Shown here: piece after piece, positions 1 to 8,092 of the stretch | Layout: each line of letters starts with the position of its first letter | Position numbering within the stretch: position 1 is the first letter of the stretch | Source: Ornithinibacter aureus | GTDB lineage: Bacteria > Actinomycetota > Actinomycetes > Actinomycetales > Dermatophilaceae | Assembly (NCBI RefSeq): GCF_009858245.1 | Contig: NZ_VMSB01000001.1 | Coordinates: 3,291,623 to 3,355,622 of the forward strand | Direction: 5' to 3' | Length of the DNA stretch: 64,000 bases | The notes under the pieces: model-generated | Told to the model about the DNA's origin: nothing | What the model saw: the letters and a program-made list of their open reading frames with translations, nothing else | Database searches by the model: none | Program-made: the position numbers and the translations under genes

Positions 1-603
1 CCGCTGCGCCTGGTCGTCCTCGTCTCCGGCTCGGGCAGCAACCTCCAGGCCCTCATCGACGCTGCCACAGACCCCGGCGCTCCGTTCCGGGTGGTCGCCG
101 TCGGGGCCGACCGCGACGGCACCCTCGGCCTGGAGCGTGCGGTGGGCAACGGCATCCCCACGTTCGTCTGCCGGGTCCCCGACTACACGACCCGCGCCGA
201 CTGGGACGAGGCGCTGGCGCGCCTGATCTCGGATGCCGCCCCCGACCTCGTCGTGTCAGCGGGCTTCATGAAGGTGCTGGGCCCCACGGTGCTGGCCCGC
301 CACCGGGTGATCAACACGCACCCGGCGCTGCTGCCGAGCTTCCCCGGCGCCCACGGGGTGCGGGACGCGATGGCGCACGGCGTGCGGGTCACGGGGTGCA
401 CGTGCCACTGGGTCGACGCAGGCGTCGACACGGGGGCGATCATCGACCAGCGGGCCGTGCGCATCGAGGACGACGACACCGTCGAGACCCTGCACGAACG
501 GATCAAGGTGCTCGAACGCGACATGCTCGTCGAGGTCGTGCGCGCGCTGGCGCAGCACCGCACCTGGCAAGGCCCCGACGGGTTGAGCTCCGGTCGAGAG
601 TAG
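1..603 (+). CDS. purN: Phosphoribosylglycinamide formyltransferase (PurN), 5' end missing
   Basis: Transfers a formyl group from 10-formyl-tetrahydrofolate to GAR in purine biosynthesis (cytosolic). The frame is open from base 1, and the visible protein begins with the family's N-terminal strand and phosphate-binding loop (LVSGSGSNLQ), so only a few residues lie before the window. The formyl-folate site motifs are present: INTHPALLPSFPG around residue 104 and the GCTCHWVDAGVDTG segment with the catalytic Asp around residue 140. About 200 codons are visible, close to full length. The last residues and the TAG stop lie inside the left arm of a palindromic repeat (590-657), so the C-terminal tail is repeat-derived. 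purN and purH are often adjacent in actinobacteria; here about 16 kb separates them. Confidence 0.95.
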   Translation, partial: PLRLVVLVSGSGSNLQALIDAATDPGAPFRVVAVGADRDGTLGLERAVGNGIPTFVCRVPDYTTRADWDEALARLISDAAPDLVVSAGFMKVLGPTVLARHRVINTHPALLPSFPGAHGVRDAMAHGVRVTGCTCHWVDAGVDTGAIIDQRAVRIEDDDTVETLHERIKVLERDMLVEVVRALAQHRTWQGPDGLSSGRE

Positions 604-657
604 GGGAATCGCCGCGCGGGGCTCGGGCCAGACGGCGTGTCGCCTACTCTCGACCGG
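590..657. repeat. Palindromic element A1 / likely bidirectional terminator
   Basis: Two perfect 15-base arms (590-604 and 643-657, CCGGTCGAGAGTAGG and its complement) enclose a 38-base spacer between the convergent purN and galT. The right 27 bases are nearly identical to the right arm of another element at 19330-19395, so this is a repeated family rather than a one-off hairpin. It contains the purN stop codon. Termination in both directions fits its position; there is no strong T-tract. Confidence 0.65.
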
Positions 658-669
658 GCGGAGCAGCCG

Positions 670-1788
670 TCAGTCGGCGAGGGAGCGCAGTCGCGCGGCG
701 ATTGCCTCGGGCCGCGCGTCGTTGACCCAGCCGCCGACGCCGCTCTCGGACCCTGCGAGGAACTTCAGGGTTCCCGGTGCGCGCAGCACCGAGACCACCT
801 GGAGGTGCAGGCGCGAGACCTCACGGCCCTGGCGCACCGGGGCCTGGTGCCAGGCGGCGATGTAGGGCAGTGCGACGGGGCCGCCGTCCTCGGTGCGGTG
901 GTAGCGGTCGAGGCGATCAAGCAGGTCGAGGTAGACCGTGGCGAGGTCGTCGCGCTCGGCGTCGTCGAGGGCGACCAGGTCGGGCACGTCGCGGTGTGGA
1001 GCGAGGTGGACCTCGACCGGCCAGCGGGCCGCGTAGGGCACGTACGCGGTCCAGTGGGTGCCGGTGATGACGATGCGCGAGCCGTCGGCCTGCTCCGCGC
1101 GCAGCAGGTCGGAGCCGAGCAGGCGACCGGTGCGGGCGTGATGGGCCTGGGCCTGCGCCAAGATCTCGCGGCTGCGGGCCGGCAGGTAGGGGTAGGCGTA
1201 GATCTGACCGTGGGGGTGGTGCAACGTGACCCCGATCTCCGGGCCACGGTTCTCGAAGCAGAACACGTGCTCGACCTCGGGGATCTGCGAGAGCCGGGCG
1301 GTGCGATCGGCCCAGGCGTCGATGACGGTGCGCACCCGACGCGGTGACAACGACCGGAAGCTGGTGTCGTGCTCGCTGGTGAAGCACACGACCTCGGTGC
1401 GGCCCAGCGCGGCGCGGTGCTCGAAGGGGGCCTCACCGGGGGCGTCGTCCACCGCCACGGGGGCGTAGGACGGGAAGCGGTTCTCGATGACGACGACGTC
1501 ATAGTCGGGGTCGGGGATCTCGGTCGCGATGCTGCCGCGGCCGGTGGGGCACAGCGGGCACTCGTCGCGCGGGGGCAACAGGATGCGGTTCATCCGGTGG
1601 CCGGCGACCGCGACCCAGTCCCCGATGAGCGCGTCGTAGCGCAGGTGCCCGGCGGCGGCCCGCTCAGGCAGGGGGCGGTCGTCGTCGGTGGTGCGCGGCG
1701 GGGCGCCGGGGGTGTCGTCGTAGTAGATGATCTCGCGGCCGTCGGCCAGGTTCCGCACGGTGCGCCGCACCGTCGTGGTGGCGCTCAC
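670..1788 (-). CDS. galT: Galactose-1-phosphate uridylyltransferase
   Basis: Leloir pathway enzyme exchanging UMP between UDP-glucose and galactose-1-phosphate. The 372-residue protein has a zinc-site CPLC motif near residue 75 and the active-site HPHGQ motif near residue 192 (GVTLHHPHGQIYAYP), whose central His carries the uridylyl group. The GTG start at 1788 overlaps the stop of the upstream DeoR-type gene by 4 bases (GTGA), so the two are translationally coupled; a longer upstream reading would run through the regulator gene. It is last in the minus-strand unit GH42 - deoR - galT. No galE is nearby, and galK is 55 kb downstream. Confidence 0.95.
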   Translation of the reverse strand: MSATTTVRRTVRNLADGREIIYYDDTPGAPPRTTDDDRPLPERAAAGHLRYDALIGDWVAVAGHRMNRILLPPRDECPLCPTGRGSIATEIPDPDYDVVVIENRFPSYAPVAVDDAPGEAPFEHRAALGRTEVVCFTSEHDTSFRSLSPRRVRTVIDAWADRTARLSQIPEVEHVFCFENRGPEIGVTLHHPHGQIYAYPYLPARSREILAQAQAHHARTGRLLGSDLLRAEQADGSRIVITGTHWTAYVPYAARWPVEVHLAPHRDVPDLVALDDAERDDLATVYLDLLDRLDRYHRTEDGGPVALPYIAAWHQAPVRQGREVSRLHLQVVSVLRAPGTLKFLAGSESGVGGWVNDARPEAIAARLRSLAD

Positions 1789-2621
1789 GACCGACCACCG
1801 TTCGCGGCGTCGCCGGCCTGCCGGGCGCTGGTCAGGTGGGTCCCGGCCACGTCGGCGAGCAGCAGGTGGTCGACGCTCTCCTCGAGGATGCCGCGCGCGC
1901 GCGACGGCACCCCCGCGTCGGTGATGAGGGTGTCGACCTCGTCCAGCGCCATGAACGTCGAGAGGCCGACGATCCCCACCTTGGTGTGATCGGCCAGCAC
2001 GCACACCGAGCGACTGGCACCCACGAGGGCGCGGTTGGTCTCGGCCTCGACGAGGTTGGGGGTGGTGAGCCCGGCGTTGCGGTCGATGCCGTGGGCGCCG
2101 AGGAAGAGGCGGTCGACGTGCAGGCCCTTCAGGGCGGACACGGCGACCGGCCCGACGAGGGCGTCGGACGGGGTGCGCACCCCACCGGTGAGCACGACCA
2201 CGTGGTTGCCGCTGCCCTCGTGGAGCAGCTGGGCGACCGGGACGGAGTTCGTCACCACCGTGAGGGCGGGGACGTTGCGGATGGCCCGGGCGAACTCGTA
2301 CGTCGTCGTCCCGGCGGAGATCCCGATGGTGGCCCCGGGCTCGACGAGGGCAGCCGCTGCCAGCGCGATGGCGTGCTTCTCCGCGGTCATCAGCGAGGAC
2401 TTCGCGCTGAACCCGGGCTCGTCGGCGGCCCGTGGCAGCAGGGCGATGGCGCCGCCGTGCACCCGCTCGAGCAGCCCCTCGGCGTCGAGGCGTTCGATGT
2501 CGCGGCGCACGGTCATGTCGGACACGCCGAGCTGGTCCACGAGCTCGGACACCCGCGCGGCGCCCGCTTCCTCGACGAGCGCGAGGATGGCGGAACGGCG
2601 CTGGCTGGCGAGCACGCTCAC
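1785..2621 (-). CDS. DeoR-family transcriptional regulator of the galactoside cluster
   Basis: A 278-residue DeoR/GlpR-type regulator. The N-terminal winged HTH is clear (RRSAILALVEEAG, VSDMTVRRDIERLDAEGLLERVHGG). The remaining ~210 residues form the sugar-phosphate-sensing DeoRC domain, with the phosphate-loop-like ISAGTTTYEFA near residue 96. The GTG start at 2621 overlaps the beta-galactosidase stop by 4 bases (GTGA), and its own stop overlaps galT the same way. Sitting between a beta-galactosidase and galT, it probably responds to a galactose phosphate (or tagatose phosphate) and controls the divergent region 4607-4870; the effector is inferred. Confidence 0.9.
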   Translation of the reverse strand: MSVLASQRRSAILALVEEAGAARVSELVDQLGVSDMTVRRDIERLDAEGLLERVHGGAIALLPRAADEPGFSAKSSLMTAEKHAIALAAAALVEPGATIGISAGTTTYEFARAIRNVPALTVVTNSVPVAQLLHEGSGNHVVVLTGGVRTPSDALVGPVAVSALKGLHVDRLFLGAHGIDRNAGLTTPNLVEAETNRALVGASRSVCVLADHTKVGIVGLSTFMALDEVDTLITDAGVPSRARGILEESVDHLLLADVAGTHLTSARQAGDAANGGRS

Positions 2622-4606
2622 CCCTCCCTCACCACGGCCGCGGTGCGCGGCGACAGGTGGAGCGTCGGCCCGACGTCGGTGCTCGACACGAGGTCGTGGC
2701 CGGATGCCGTGACCTGGCAGGCGTCGTCGGTGTGGTTCAGCACGAACAACCAGCTGCCGGAGTCGGATCGGCGTCGCACGACCTCCACTCCCGGCGAGGT
2801 GCGCACCACCGACTCGACGCCCGACTCGCGCAGGACGGTGTCCAGCAGGGAACCGAGGGAGGCGTCGTCGGGGAGGGTGCCCAGGTACCAGGCGACCCCG
2901 GCGTCTACGTCCCGACGGGTCACGGCCGGACGTCCGGCGAGGGGCCCGTTCGCGTAGGTCGTGACGACCTGCGCGTCGGTGGCCGTGGCGTCCTCGCTCC
3001 ACTGCGAGCCGGTGCCGCCGTCCGAGAGCGCGACGGACTCCCGCTCCCTCAGCGGGAAGAACTCCTCGACGCGCACGCCGAGCAGGTCACGGAACGCCCC
3101 CGGGTAGCCCCCGAGCCGGACGTGGTCGTTGGCGTCGCTGATCCCGGAGAAGTAGGTCACGACCACGTGCGCGCCGGCGGCGGCAGCGGCGGCGATCGAC
3201 GCGGCATCCTCGTCGGACACGAGGTAGAGCGTCGGGACGACGACGACGCGGTAGCGCGACAGGTCGGACGACGGGTGCACGACGTCGCAGGTGACCCCGC
3301 GGTCGCGCAGCAGCCGGTGGATGGTGTGCGCCGCGGTGGCGTAGTCGAGGGCGCTGCTCGGCATGCACGGGCCGCTCATGGCCCACAGGGCCTCGTAGTC
3401 CCACAGCACCGCGACGTCGGCGTCGACGCGGCTGCCGAGGACCTCGCCGAGCCGGTCGGCGATCGCCCCGAGCTCGCAGACCTCGCGGAAGCGGTCACTG
3501 TCCTCACCGGCGTGGGGGACCAGGGCCGAGTGGAACTTCTCCGAGCCCGACCGCGACTGGCGCCACTGGAAGAACCCCAGGGTGTCGGCGCCGCGGGCCA
3601 CGTGGGCGAGGGAGTCCAGGATCGTGCCTCCGGGCACCTTGGCGGGGTTGACCTGCTGCCAGTTGACCGCGCTCGTCGAGTGCTCCATGAGCATCCACGG
3701 ACGACCCCCGGCCAGCCCGCGGGTGAGGTCGCCGTGGAAGGACAGCTCGGCCTGGGGGTGCTCGAGGCTGTTGACGACGTAGTGGTCGGTGCTGACGACG
3801 TCCTGGTGCGGCGCCCAGTCGTGGTAGTCGAGGAAGCGGAACTGGCTCATCGTCATGAAGTTCGTCGTGATCGGCACGGCGGGGGAGTGCCGGCGGATGA
3901 CCTCGTACTCGCTGCGGTAGAAGTCGAGCAAGGTGTCGGAGCCGAAGCGTGAGTAGTCGAGCACGTGGGTCGGGTTCGCGAACGTCGTCGTGATGCGCGG
4001 CGGGAGGATGTCGTCCCACGAGGTGTAGCGCTGGCTCCAGAAGGCCGTGCCCCAGGCGTCGTTGAGCGCCTCGAGGGTGCCGTGGCGCTGCTCGAGCCAG
4101 CGTCGGAAGGCGACGGCACAGGTGTCGCAGTAGCACGGCAGGTTGTGGCAGGCGTACTCGTTGGAGACGTGCCACATCGCGAGCGCGGGATGGTCGTGGT
4201 AGCGGGAGGCGAGGCGCTCGGTGAGGGCCAGTGCGAACTCCCGGTACAGCGGCGAGGACGGACACCAGGACTGGCGGCTGCCCGGCCACAGGGTGTGGCC
4301 CTCCCGGTCCACGGGGAGGATCTCGGGATAGGCGGAGGTGAGCCAGGGCGGGGGCGTCGCGGTCGCCGTGGCGAGGTCGACGGCGATGCCGTGCTCGCCG
4401 AGCAGGTCCATGATGTCGTCGAGCCAGTCGAAGCTGTACTCGCCCTTGCTGGGCTCGAGCCATGACCACGAGAACACGCCGAGCGTGACGAAGCTGACGC
4501 CGGCCTGCGCCATCAGGCGCAGGTCGTCGAGCCACACCTCACGGGGCCACTGCTCAGGGTTGTAGTCGCCGCCGAAGGCGATTCGGTTCTCGGGCCACTG
4601 ACGCAT
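2618..4606 (-). CDS. Beta-galactosidase, glycoside hydrolase family 42
   Basis: A 662-residue cytosolic GH42 enzyme hydrolysing terminal beta-galactosides. The N-terminus (FGGDYNPEQWP) is typical. The acid/base Glu is in HVSNEY near residue 149 and the nucleophile Glu in MLMEHS near residue 305. The Cys cluster CHNLPCYCDTC just after the acid/base matches the family's zinc site. A trimerisation domain and C-terminal beta domain follow, so it is full length. The ATG at 4606 is chosen because the conserved domain begins a few residues later. No signal peptide is seen, so substrates must be imported, presumably by the divergent ABC system. It is the first gene of a unit with deoR and galT. Confidence 0.93.
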   Translation of the reverse strand: MRQWPENRIAFGGDYNPEQWPREVWLDDLRLMAQAGVSFVTLGVFSWSWLEPSKGEYSFDWLDDIMDLLGEHGIAVDLATATATPPPWLTSAYPEILPVDREGHTLWPGSRQSWCPSSPLYREFALALTERLASRYHDHPALAMWHVSNEYACHNLPCYCDTCAVAFRRWLEQRHGTLEALNDAWGTAFWSQRYTSWDDILPPRITTTFANPTHVLDYSRFGSDTLLDFYRSEYEVIRRHSPAVPITTNFMTMSQFRFLDYHDWAPHQDVVSTDHYVVNSLEHPQAELSFHGDLTRGLAGGRPWMLMEHSTSAVNWQQVNPAKVPGGTILDSLAHVARGADTLGFFQWRQSRSGSEKFHSALVPHAGEDSDRFREVCELGAIADRLGEVLGSRVDADVAVLWDYEALWAMSGPCMPSSALDYATAAHTIHRLLRDRGVTCDVVHPSSDLSRYRVVVVPTLYLVSDEDAASIAAAAAAGAHVVVTYFSGISDANDHVRLGGYPGAFRDLLGVRVEEFFPLRERESVALSDGGTGSQWSEDATATDAQVVTTYANGPLAGRPAVTRRDVDAGVAWYLGTLPDDASLGSLLDTVLRESGVESVVRTSPGVEVVRRRSDSGSWLFVLNHTDDACQVTASGHDLVSSTDVGPTLHLSPRTAAVVREG

Positions 4607-4870
4607 GGTTGCCAGTCTGTGACCTTGAACAAACATCTGTCAACAATTATCAACAGCCCATCTCCCTCGACTCGGCGAACCGCCCTCGGTGCCCGGAGCG
4701 GCCCGATTCCTGTATGCAACGGGCGATTTGTTGCACGGTGGGCGCGACGATCGTGTCGAATCCGTAACCAACACCCCTTGACAGCGGCTGCCTCTGGCCA
4801 GAACACTCAGGTTCGTAGATGTTCGTTTCTGATCGAAGTTGTCAGAACAGCCCCCGTCAAAGGAGACACC
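4607..4870. promoter_or_regulatory. Divergent promoter/operator region of the galactoside cluster
   Basis: This 264-base non-coding region separates the minus-strand GH42-deoR-galT unit from the plus-strand transporter unit. It is AT-richer than its surroundings. Near the minus-strand gene lies TGTCAACAATTATCAACA (4638-4655), which on the minus strand reads as two TGTTGA words four bases apart and includes TTGACA, a possible -35. An AACAAACA word (4629-4636) is adjacent. On the plus side TTGACA occurs at 4778-4783, without a convincing -10. The repeated TGTT/AACA words are plausible DeoR-type operators, by inference only. Confidence 0.45.
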
Positions 4871-6223
4871 ATGGCACGCCCGACCTCGCGTGAGGCACAG
4901 TTCTCGAGCACCCTCCCCGCCTCCGTGCGAGGCGTCGACCGGCGCAGCCTGCTGCGCGGCGCCATCGGCGCGGGGGCCCTCTTCGGAGGCGCAGCGCTCC
5001 TCGGAGCCTGTGGCAGCGACACGGAGCCCTCGGCCTCGGGTGGCGCCTCGGCCGCGGCCGGCCCGGTGAAGTTCGGCATGAACGAGGCCAAGGGCTCCGG
5101 CCCCGCCTACGAGCGCCTTGCCGCGATGGCCGCCGCCTACGCCACGAAGGCCGGTGTCGAGGTCACGCAGAACGCGGTCGACCACAACACGTTCCAGGAG
5201 AGCATCAACACCTACCTCCAGGGCACGCCCGACGACGTCTTCACGTGGTTCGCCGGCTACCGCATGGCGCAGTTCGCCGAGAACCAGCTGATCAGCGACA
5301 TCAGTGACGTGTGGCCCATCGACGGCCTCAGCGACGCGTTCAAGAAGTCCGCGACGGCCCCCGACGGCAAGCAGTACTTCGTGCCGGTCAGCTACTACCC
5401 GTGGGCGGTCTTCCACCGCAAGTCCGTCTTCGAGAAGAACGGCTGGACCCAGCCGACGACCCTCGACGAGCTCAACGCCCTCATGAAGGACATGCAGGGC
5501 AAGAAGATCACGCCGTTCGCGTTCGCAGCCAAGGACGCCTGGGCTCCGATGGGCACCTTCGACATCCTCAACATGCGCCTCAACGGTTACGACTTCCACA
5601 TGGAGCTGTGCCAGGGCAAGCAGAAGTGGGACAGCGCGGAGGTCAAGAACGTCTTCTCCACCTGGGCCACGCTGCTGCCCTACCACCAGGAGAACTCGCT
5701 CGGCCGCACCTGGCAGGAGGCGGCCACCTCGATGGCCAACGAGGAGTGCGGGATGTACCTGCTCGGCACCTTCGTCGTGGACGGCGTCCCGCCGGAGGCC
5801 CAGGACGACCTCGACTTCTTCACCTTCCCCACGCTGGACGCCGCCATCGGCAACGACGCGCTCGACGCGCCGATCGACGGCTTCTGTGTCTCGGCCGCCA
5901 GTGACAACCAGGATGCCGGGAAGGCGTTCATCAAGTGGCTCGGCTCCGCCGAGGCGGCCGATGCGGGGAACAACGCGGCATCCGCGCCGTTCATCGCGGC
6001 CAACGCGGGCGCCAGCACCGCCAAGTACGGCGAGCTGCAGAAGAAGTCGGCCGAGGTCGTCCAGAACGCGAAGTCGATCGCGCAGTTCCTCGACCGCGAC
6101 ACCAACGCCGACCTCGCGAACACCGTCATCACCGCGTCGCTCCAGGAGTTCATCAAGAACCCCAGCGACATTGACGGCATCACCGCGTCCATCCAGCAGC
6201 AGGCCGCGTCCATCCTCGGCTGA
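4871..6223 (+). CDS. Extracellular sugar-binding lipoprotein of an ABC importer
   Basis: A 450-residue family-1 solute-binding protein. The N-terminus has a Tat-like RR (residues 24-25, DRRSLLRG), a hydrophobic stretch and a lipobox LLGAC with Cys47, so export by Tat and lipid anchoring are likely. AGGAGA sits 5 bases before the ATG. It is followed at 26 bases by two permease genes and then an alpha-galactosidase, so the ligand is probably an alpha- or beta-galactoside such as melibiose, raffinose or lactose; specificity is inferred from context. No ATPase gene is present in the operon, so the transporter probably shares a general MsiK-type ATPase encoded elsewhere, as is common in actinobacteria. 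Confidence 0.9.
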   Translation: MARPTSREAQFSSTLPASVRGVDRRSLLRGAIGAGALFGGAALLGACGSDTEPSASGGASAAAGPVKFGMNEAKGSGPAYERLAAMAAAYATKAGVEVTQNAVDHNTFQESINTYLQGTPDDVFTWFAGYRMAQFAENQLISDISDVWPIDGLSDAFKKSATAPDGKQYFVPVSYYPWAVFHRKSVFEKNGWTQPTTLDELNALMKDMQGKKITPFAFAAKDAWAPMGTFDILNMRLNGYDFHMELCQGKQKWDSAEVKNVFSTWATLLPYHQENSLGRTWQEAATSMANEECGMYLLGTFVVDGVPPEAQDDLDFFTFPTLDAAIGNDALDAPIDGFCVSAASDNQDAGKAFIKWLGSAEAADAGNNAASAPFIAANAGASTAKYGELQKKSAEVVQNAKSIAQFLDRDTNADLANTVITASLQEFIKNPSDIDGITASIQQQAASILG

Positions 6224-6248
6224 CGAACGACGCGAGGAGGGGAACCCC

Positions 6249-7169
6249 ATGGCCATCGCCACGACAAAACGACGCAGCAAGGGCAGCACGCGCCGCGTCG
6301 AGAAGCGACAGAGCACGCGCGACCGCCTGGTCGTCATCGCGATGGTCGGGGTTCCCACCCTGCTCGTCATCTGGCTCGTCTGGCTCCCGGCGCTCGCGTC
6401 GGTGGCCCTGTCCTTCACGAGGTGGAACGGCTTCAGGCTCAGCGGGATCGAGTGGGTCGGCACGCAGAACTACAAGGACATCGTCTCGATCTACCCGCCC
6501 TTCTGGCCGGCCATCCAGAACAACCTCATCTGGCTGGTCTTCCTCTTCGTGCTACCGACGATCGGCGGGATCCTCATCGCCGTGGTCCTCGACCGGGAGA
6601 TGCGGGGGAGCCGCTTCTACCAGACGGCCTTCTACCTGCCGGTCGTGCTGTCGATGGCGCTCGTCGGCTTCATCTGGCAGCTGTTCTACTCCACCGACCA
6701 GGGTCTGCTCAACGCCGTGCTCGGTACCAACATCGACTGGTACGGCGACCCGGACATCAACCTGTGGTCGGTGCTCGGCGCGACCTCGTGGCGGCACACC
6801 GGCTACATCATGCTCATCTACTTGGCAGGCCTGAAGGGCGTCGACGCGTCGCTGCGTGAGGCAGCGGCCGTCGACGGGGCCGGCGAGGTCAAGACGTTCT
6901 TCCACATCATCCTTCCGGTGATGCGGCCGATCAACATGGTCGTCCTCGTCATCGTCGTCATCGAGTCGCTGCGAGCGTTCGACCTCGTCTGGATCATCAA
7001 CAAGGGCCGCAACGGGCTCGAGCTCATCGGGGCACTGGTGGCCCAGAACGTCGTCGGGGAAGCGACCCGCTTCGGCTTCGGCTCCGCGCTCGCGGTCATC
7101 ATGATGCTCATCTCCACGGTGTTCATCGTCATCTACCTGCGCATCGTCTTCCGGGAGGAGCGCCGATGA
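6249..7169 (+). CDS. Sugar ABC transporter permease (MalF-like)
   Basis: A 306-residue inner-membrane permease with a basic cytoplasmic N-terminus, about six membrane segments and the EAA loop near residue 200 (LREAAAVDGAGEVKTFFHIILP), which contacts the ATPase. GAGGAGG lies 8 bases before the ATG. It overlaps the next permease by 4 bases (ATGA), as expected for a heterodimeric pair. Substrate follows from neighbours (galactosides) rather than from its own sequence. Confidence 0.92.
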   Translation: MAIATTKRRSKGSTRRVEKRQSTRDRLVVIAMVGVPTLLVIWLVWLPALASVALSFTRWNGFRLSGIEWVGTQNYKDIVSIYPPFWPAIQNNLIWLVFLFVLPTIGGILIAVVLDREMRGSRFYQTAFYLPVVLSMALVGFIWQLFYSTDQGLLNAVLGTNIDWYGDPDINLWSVLGATSWRHTGYIMLIYLAGLKGVDASLREAAAVDGAGEVKTFFHIILPVMRPINMVVLVIVVIESLRAFDLVWIINKGRNGLELIGALVAQNVVGEATRFGFGSALAVIMMLISTVFIVIYLRIVFREERR

Positions 7170-8092
7170 GCGCCACGACCACGTCACCCTCGACCACGGG
7201 CGCGGCCAAGCCGTCCGTCCACACGGGCGCCGGCGGGGTGATGAACAAGCGCCGCGGGACCATCGCGACGGTCGTCATGCTCTTGCTCGCCCTGCTGTGG
7301 CTGTTCCCGCTGCTGTGGGCCCTCTACAACTCCTTCCGCAGCTACAGCTACACGCAGACCAACGGCTACCTCTCCTTCGGCGGCTGGACGTTGGACAACT
7401 ACCAGAACGCCTGGAGCCGCGGCAACTTCGGGCTGCACCTCAAGAACTCGCTGCTCATCACCATCCCGGCGGTGGCACTGACGCTGTTCCTGTCCTCGAT
7501 GGTCGCGTTCGTCCTGGCGCGGTTCTCCTACCGCTTCAACCTCACCCTGCTCGGGGTCTTCCTCGCCGCCAACCTGCTGCCACCCCAGGCCCTGCTCATC
7601 CCCGTGTTCAAGATGTTCCGCGAGATCCCGCTGCCGACCTTCATGAGCGAGAGCGGCACCATGCTCAACAGCTTCTGGGCGCTGATCCTGGTCAACACCG
7701 CCTTCCAGATGGGGTTCTGCACCTTCGTGCTGAGCAACTACATGAAGACGTTGCCCTACGAGATCTACGAGTCGGCCCAGCTCGACGGCGCCAGCGTGTG
7801 GCGGCAGTACTGGCAGCTGACGATGCCCCTGGTGCGCCCGGCCCTGGCGGCGTTGGCGACCTTGCAGGTGACGTGGATCTACAACGAGTTCTTCTGGGCC
7901 ACGGTCCTCATCTCCCGCGGCGACAAGCTGCCCGTCACGAGCGCCCTGAACAACCTGCGCGGCCAGTTCTTCGCCGACACCAACCTCGTCGCGGCCGGGT
8001 CGATCATCGTCGCCCTGCCCGTGCTCATCGTCTTCTTCGTCCTGCAGAAGCAGTTCGTCGCCGGCCTCACCCTCGGCTCAACCAAGGGATGA
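7166..8092 (+). CDS. Sugar ABC transporter permease (MalG-like)
   Basis: A 308-residue partner permease of the MalG type with about six membrane segments. Its EAA loop (YESAQLDGASVWRQYWQLTMP) lies near residue 200, and the short periplasmic N-terminal extension with the NYQNAW segment is usual for CUT1 permeases. It overlaps the upstream permease (ATGA at 7166) and the downstream alpha-galactosidase (ATGA at 8089), giving tight coupling across the transporter-hydrolase operon. Confidence 0.92.
   Translation: MSATTTSPSTTGAAKPSVHTGAGGVMNKRRGTIATVVMLLLALLWLFPLLWALYNSFRSYSYTQTNGYLSFGGWTLDNYQNAWSRGNFGLHLKNSLLITIPAVALTLFLSSMVAFVLARFSYRFNLTLLGVFLAANLLPPQALLIPVFKMFREIPLPTFMSESGTMLNSFWALILVNTAFQMGFCTFVLSNYMKTLPYEIYESAQLDGASVWRQYWQLTMPLVRPALAALATLQVTWIYNEFFWATVLISRGDKLPVTSALNNLRGQFFADTNLVAAGSIIVALPVLIVFFVLQKQFVAGLTLGSTKG

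Noticed and set aside
2432-3952. Long open frame on the plus strand opposite the GH42 gene
   Set aside because: Low-complexity Arg/Gly/Val-rich translation, a shadow of the high-GC gene on the other strand; many similar long antisense frames occur (for example opposite galT, icd and the Mo-hydroxylase).
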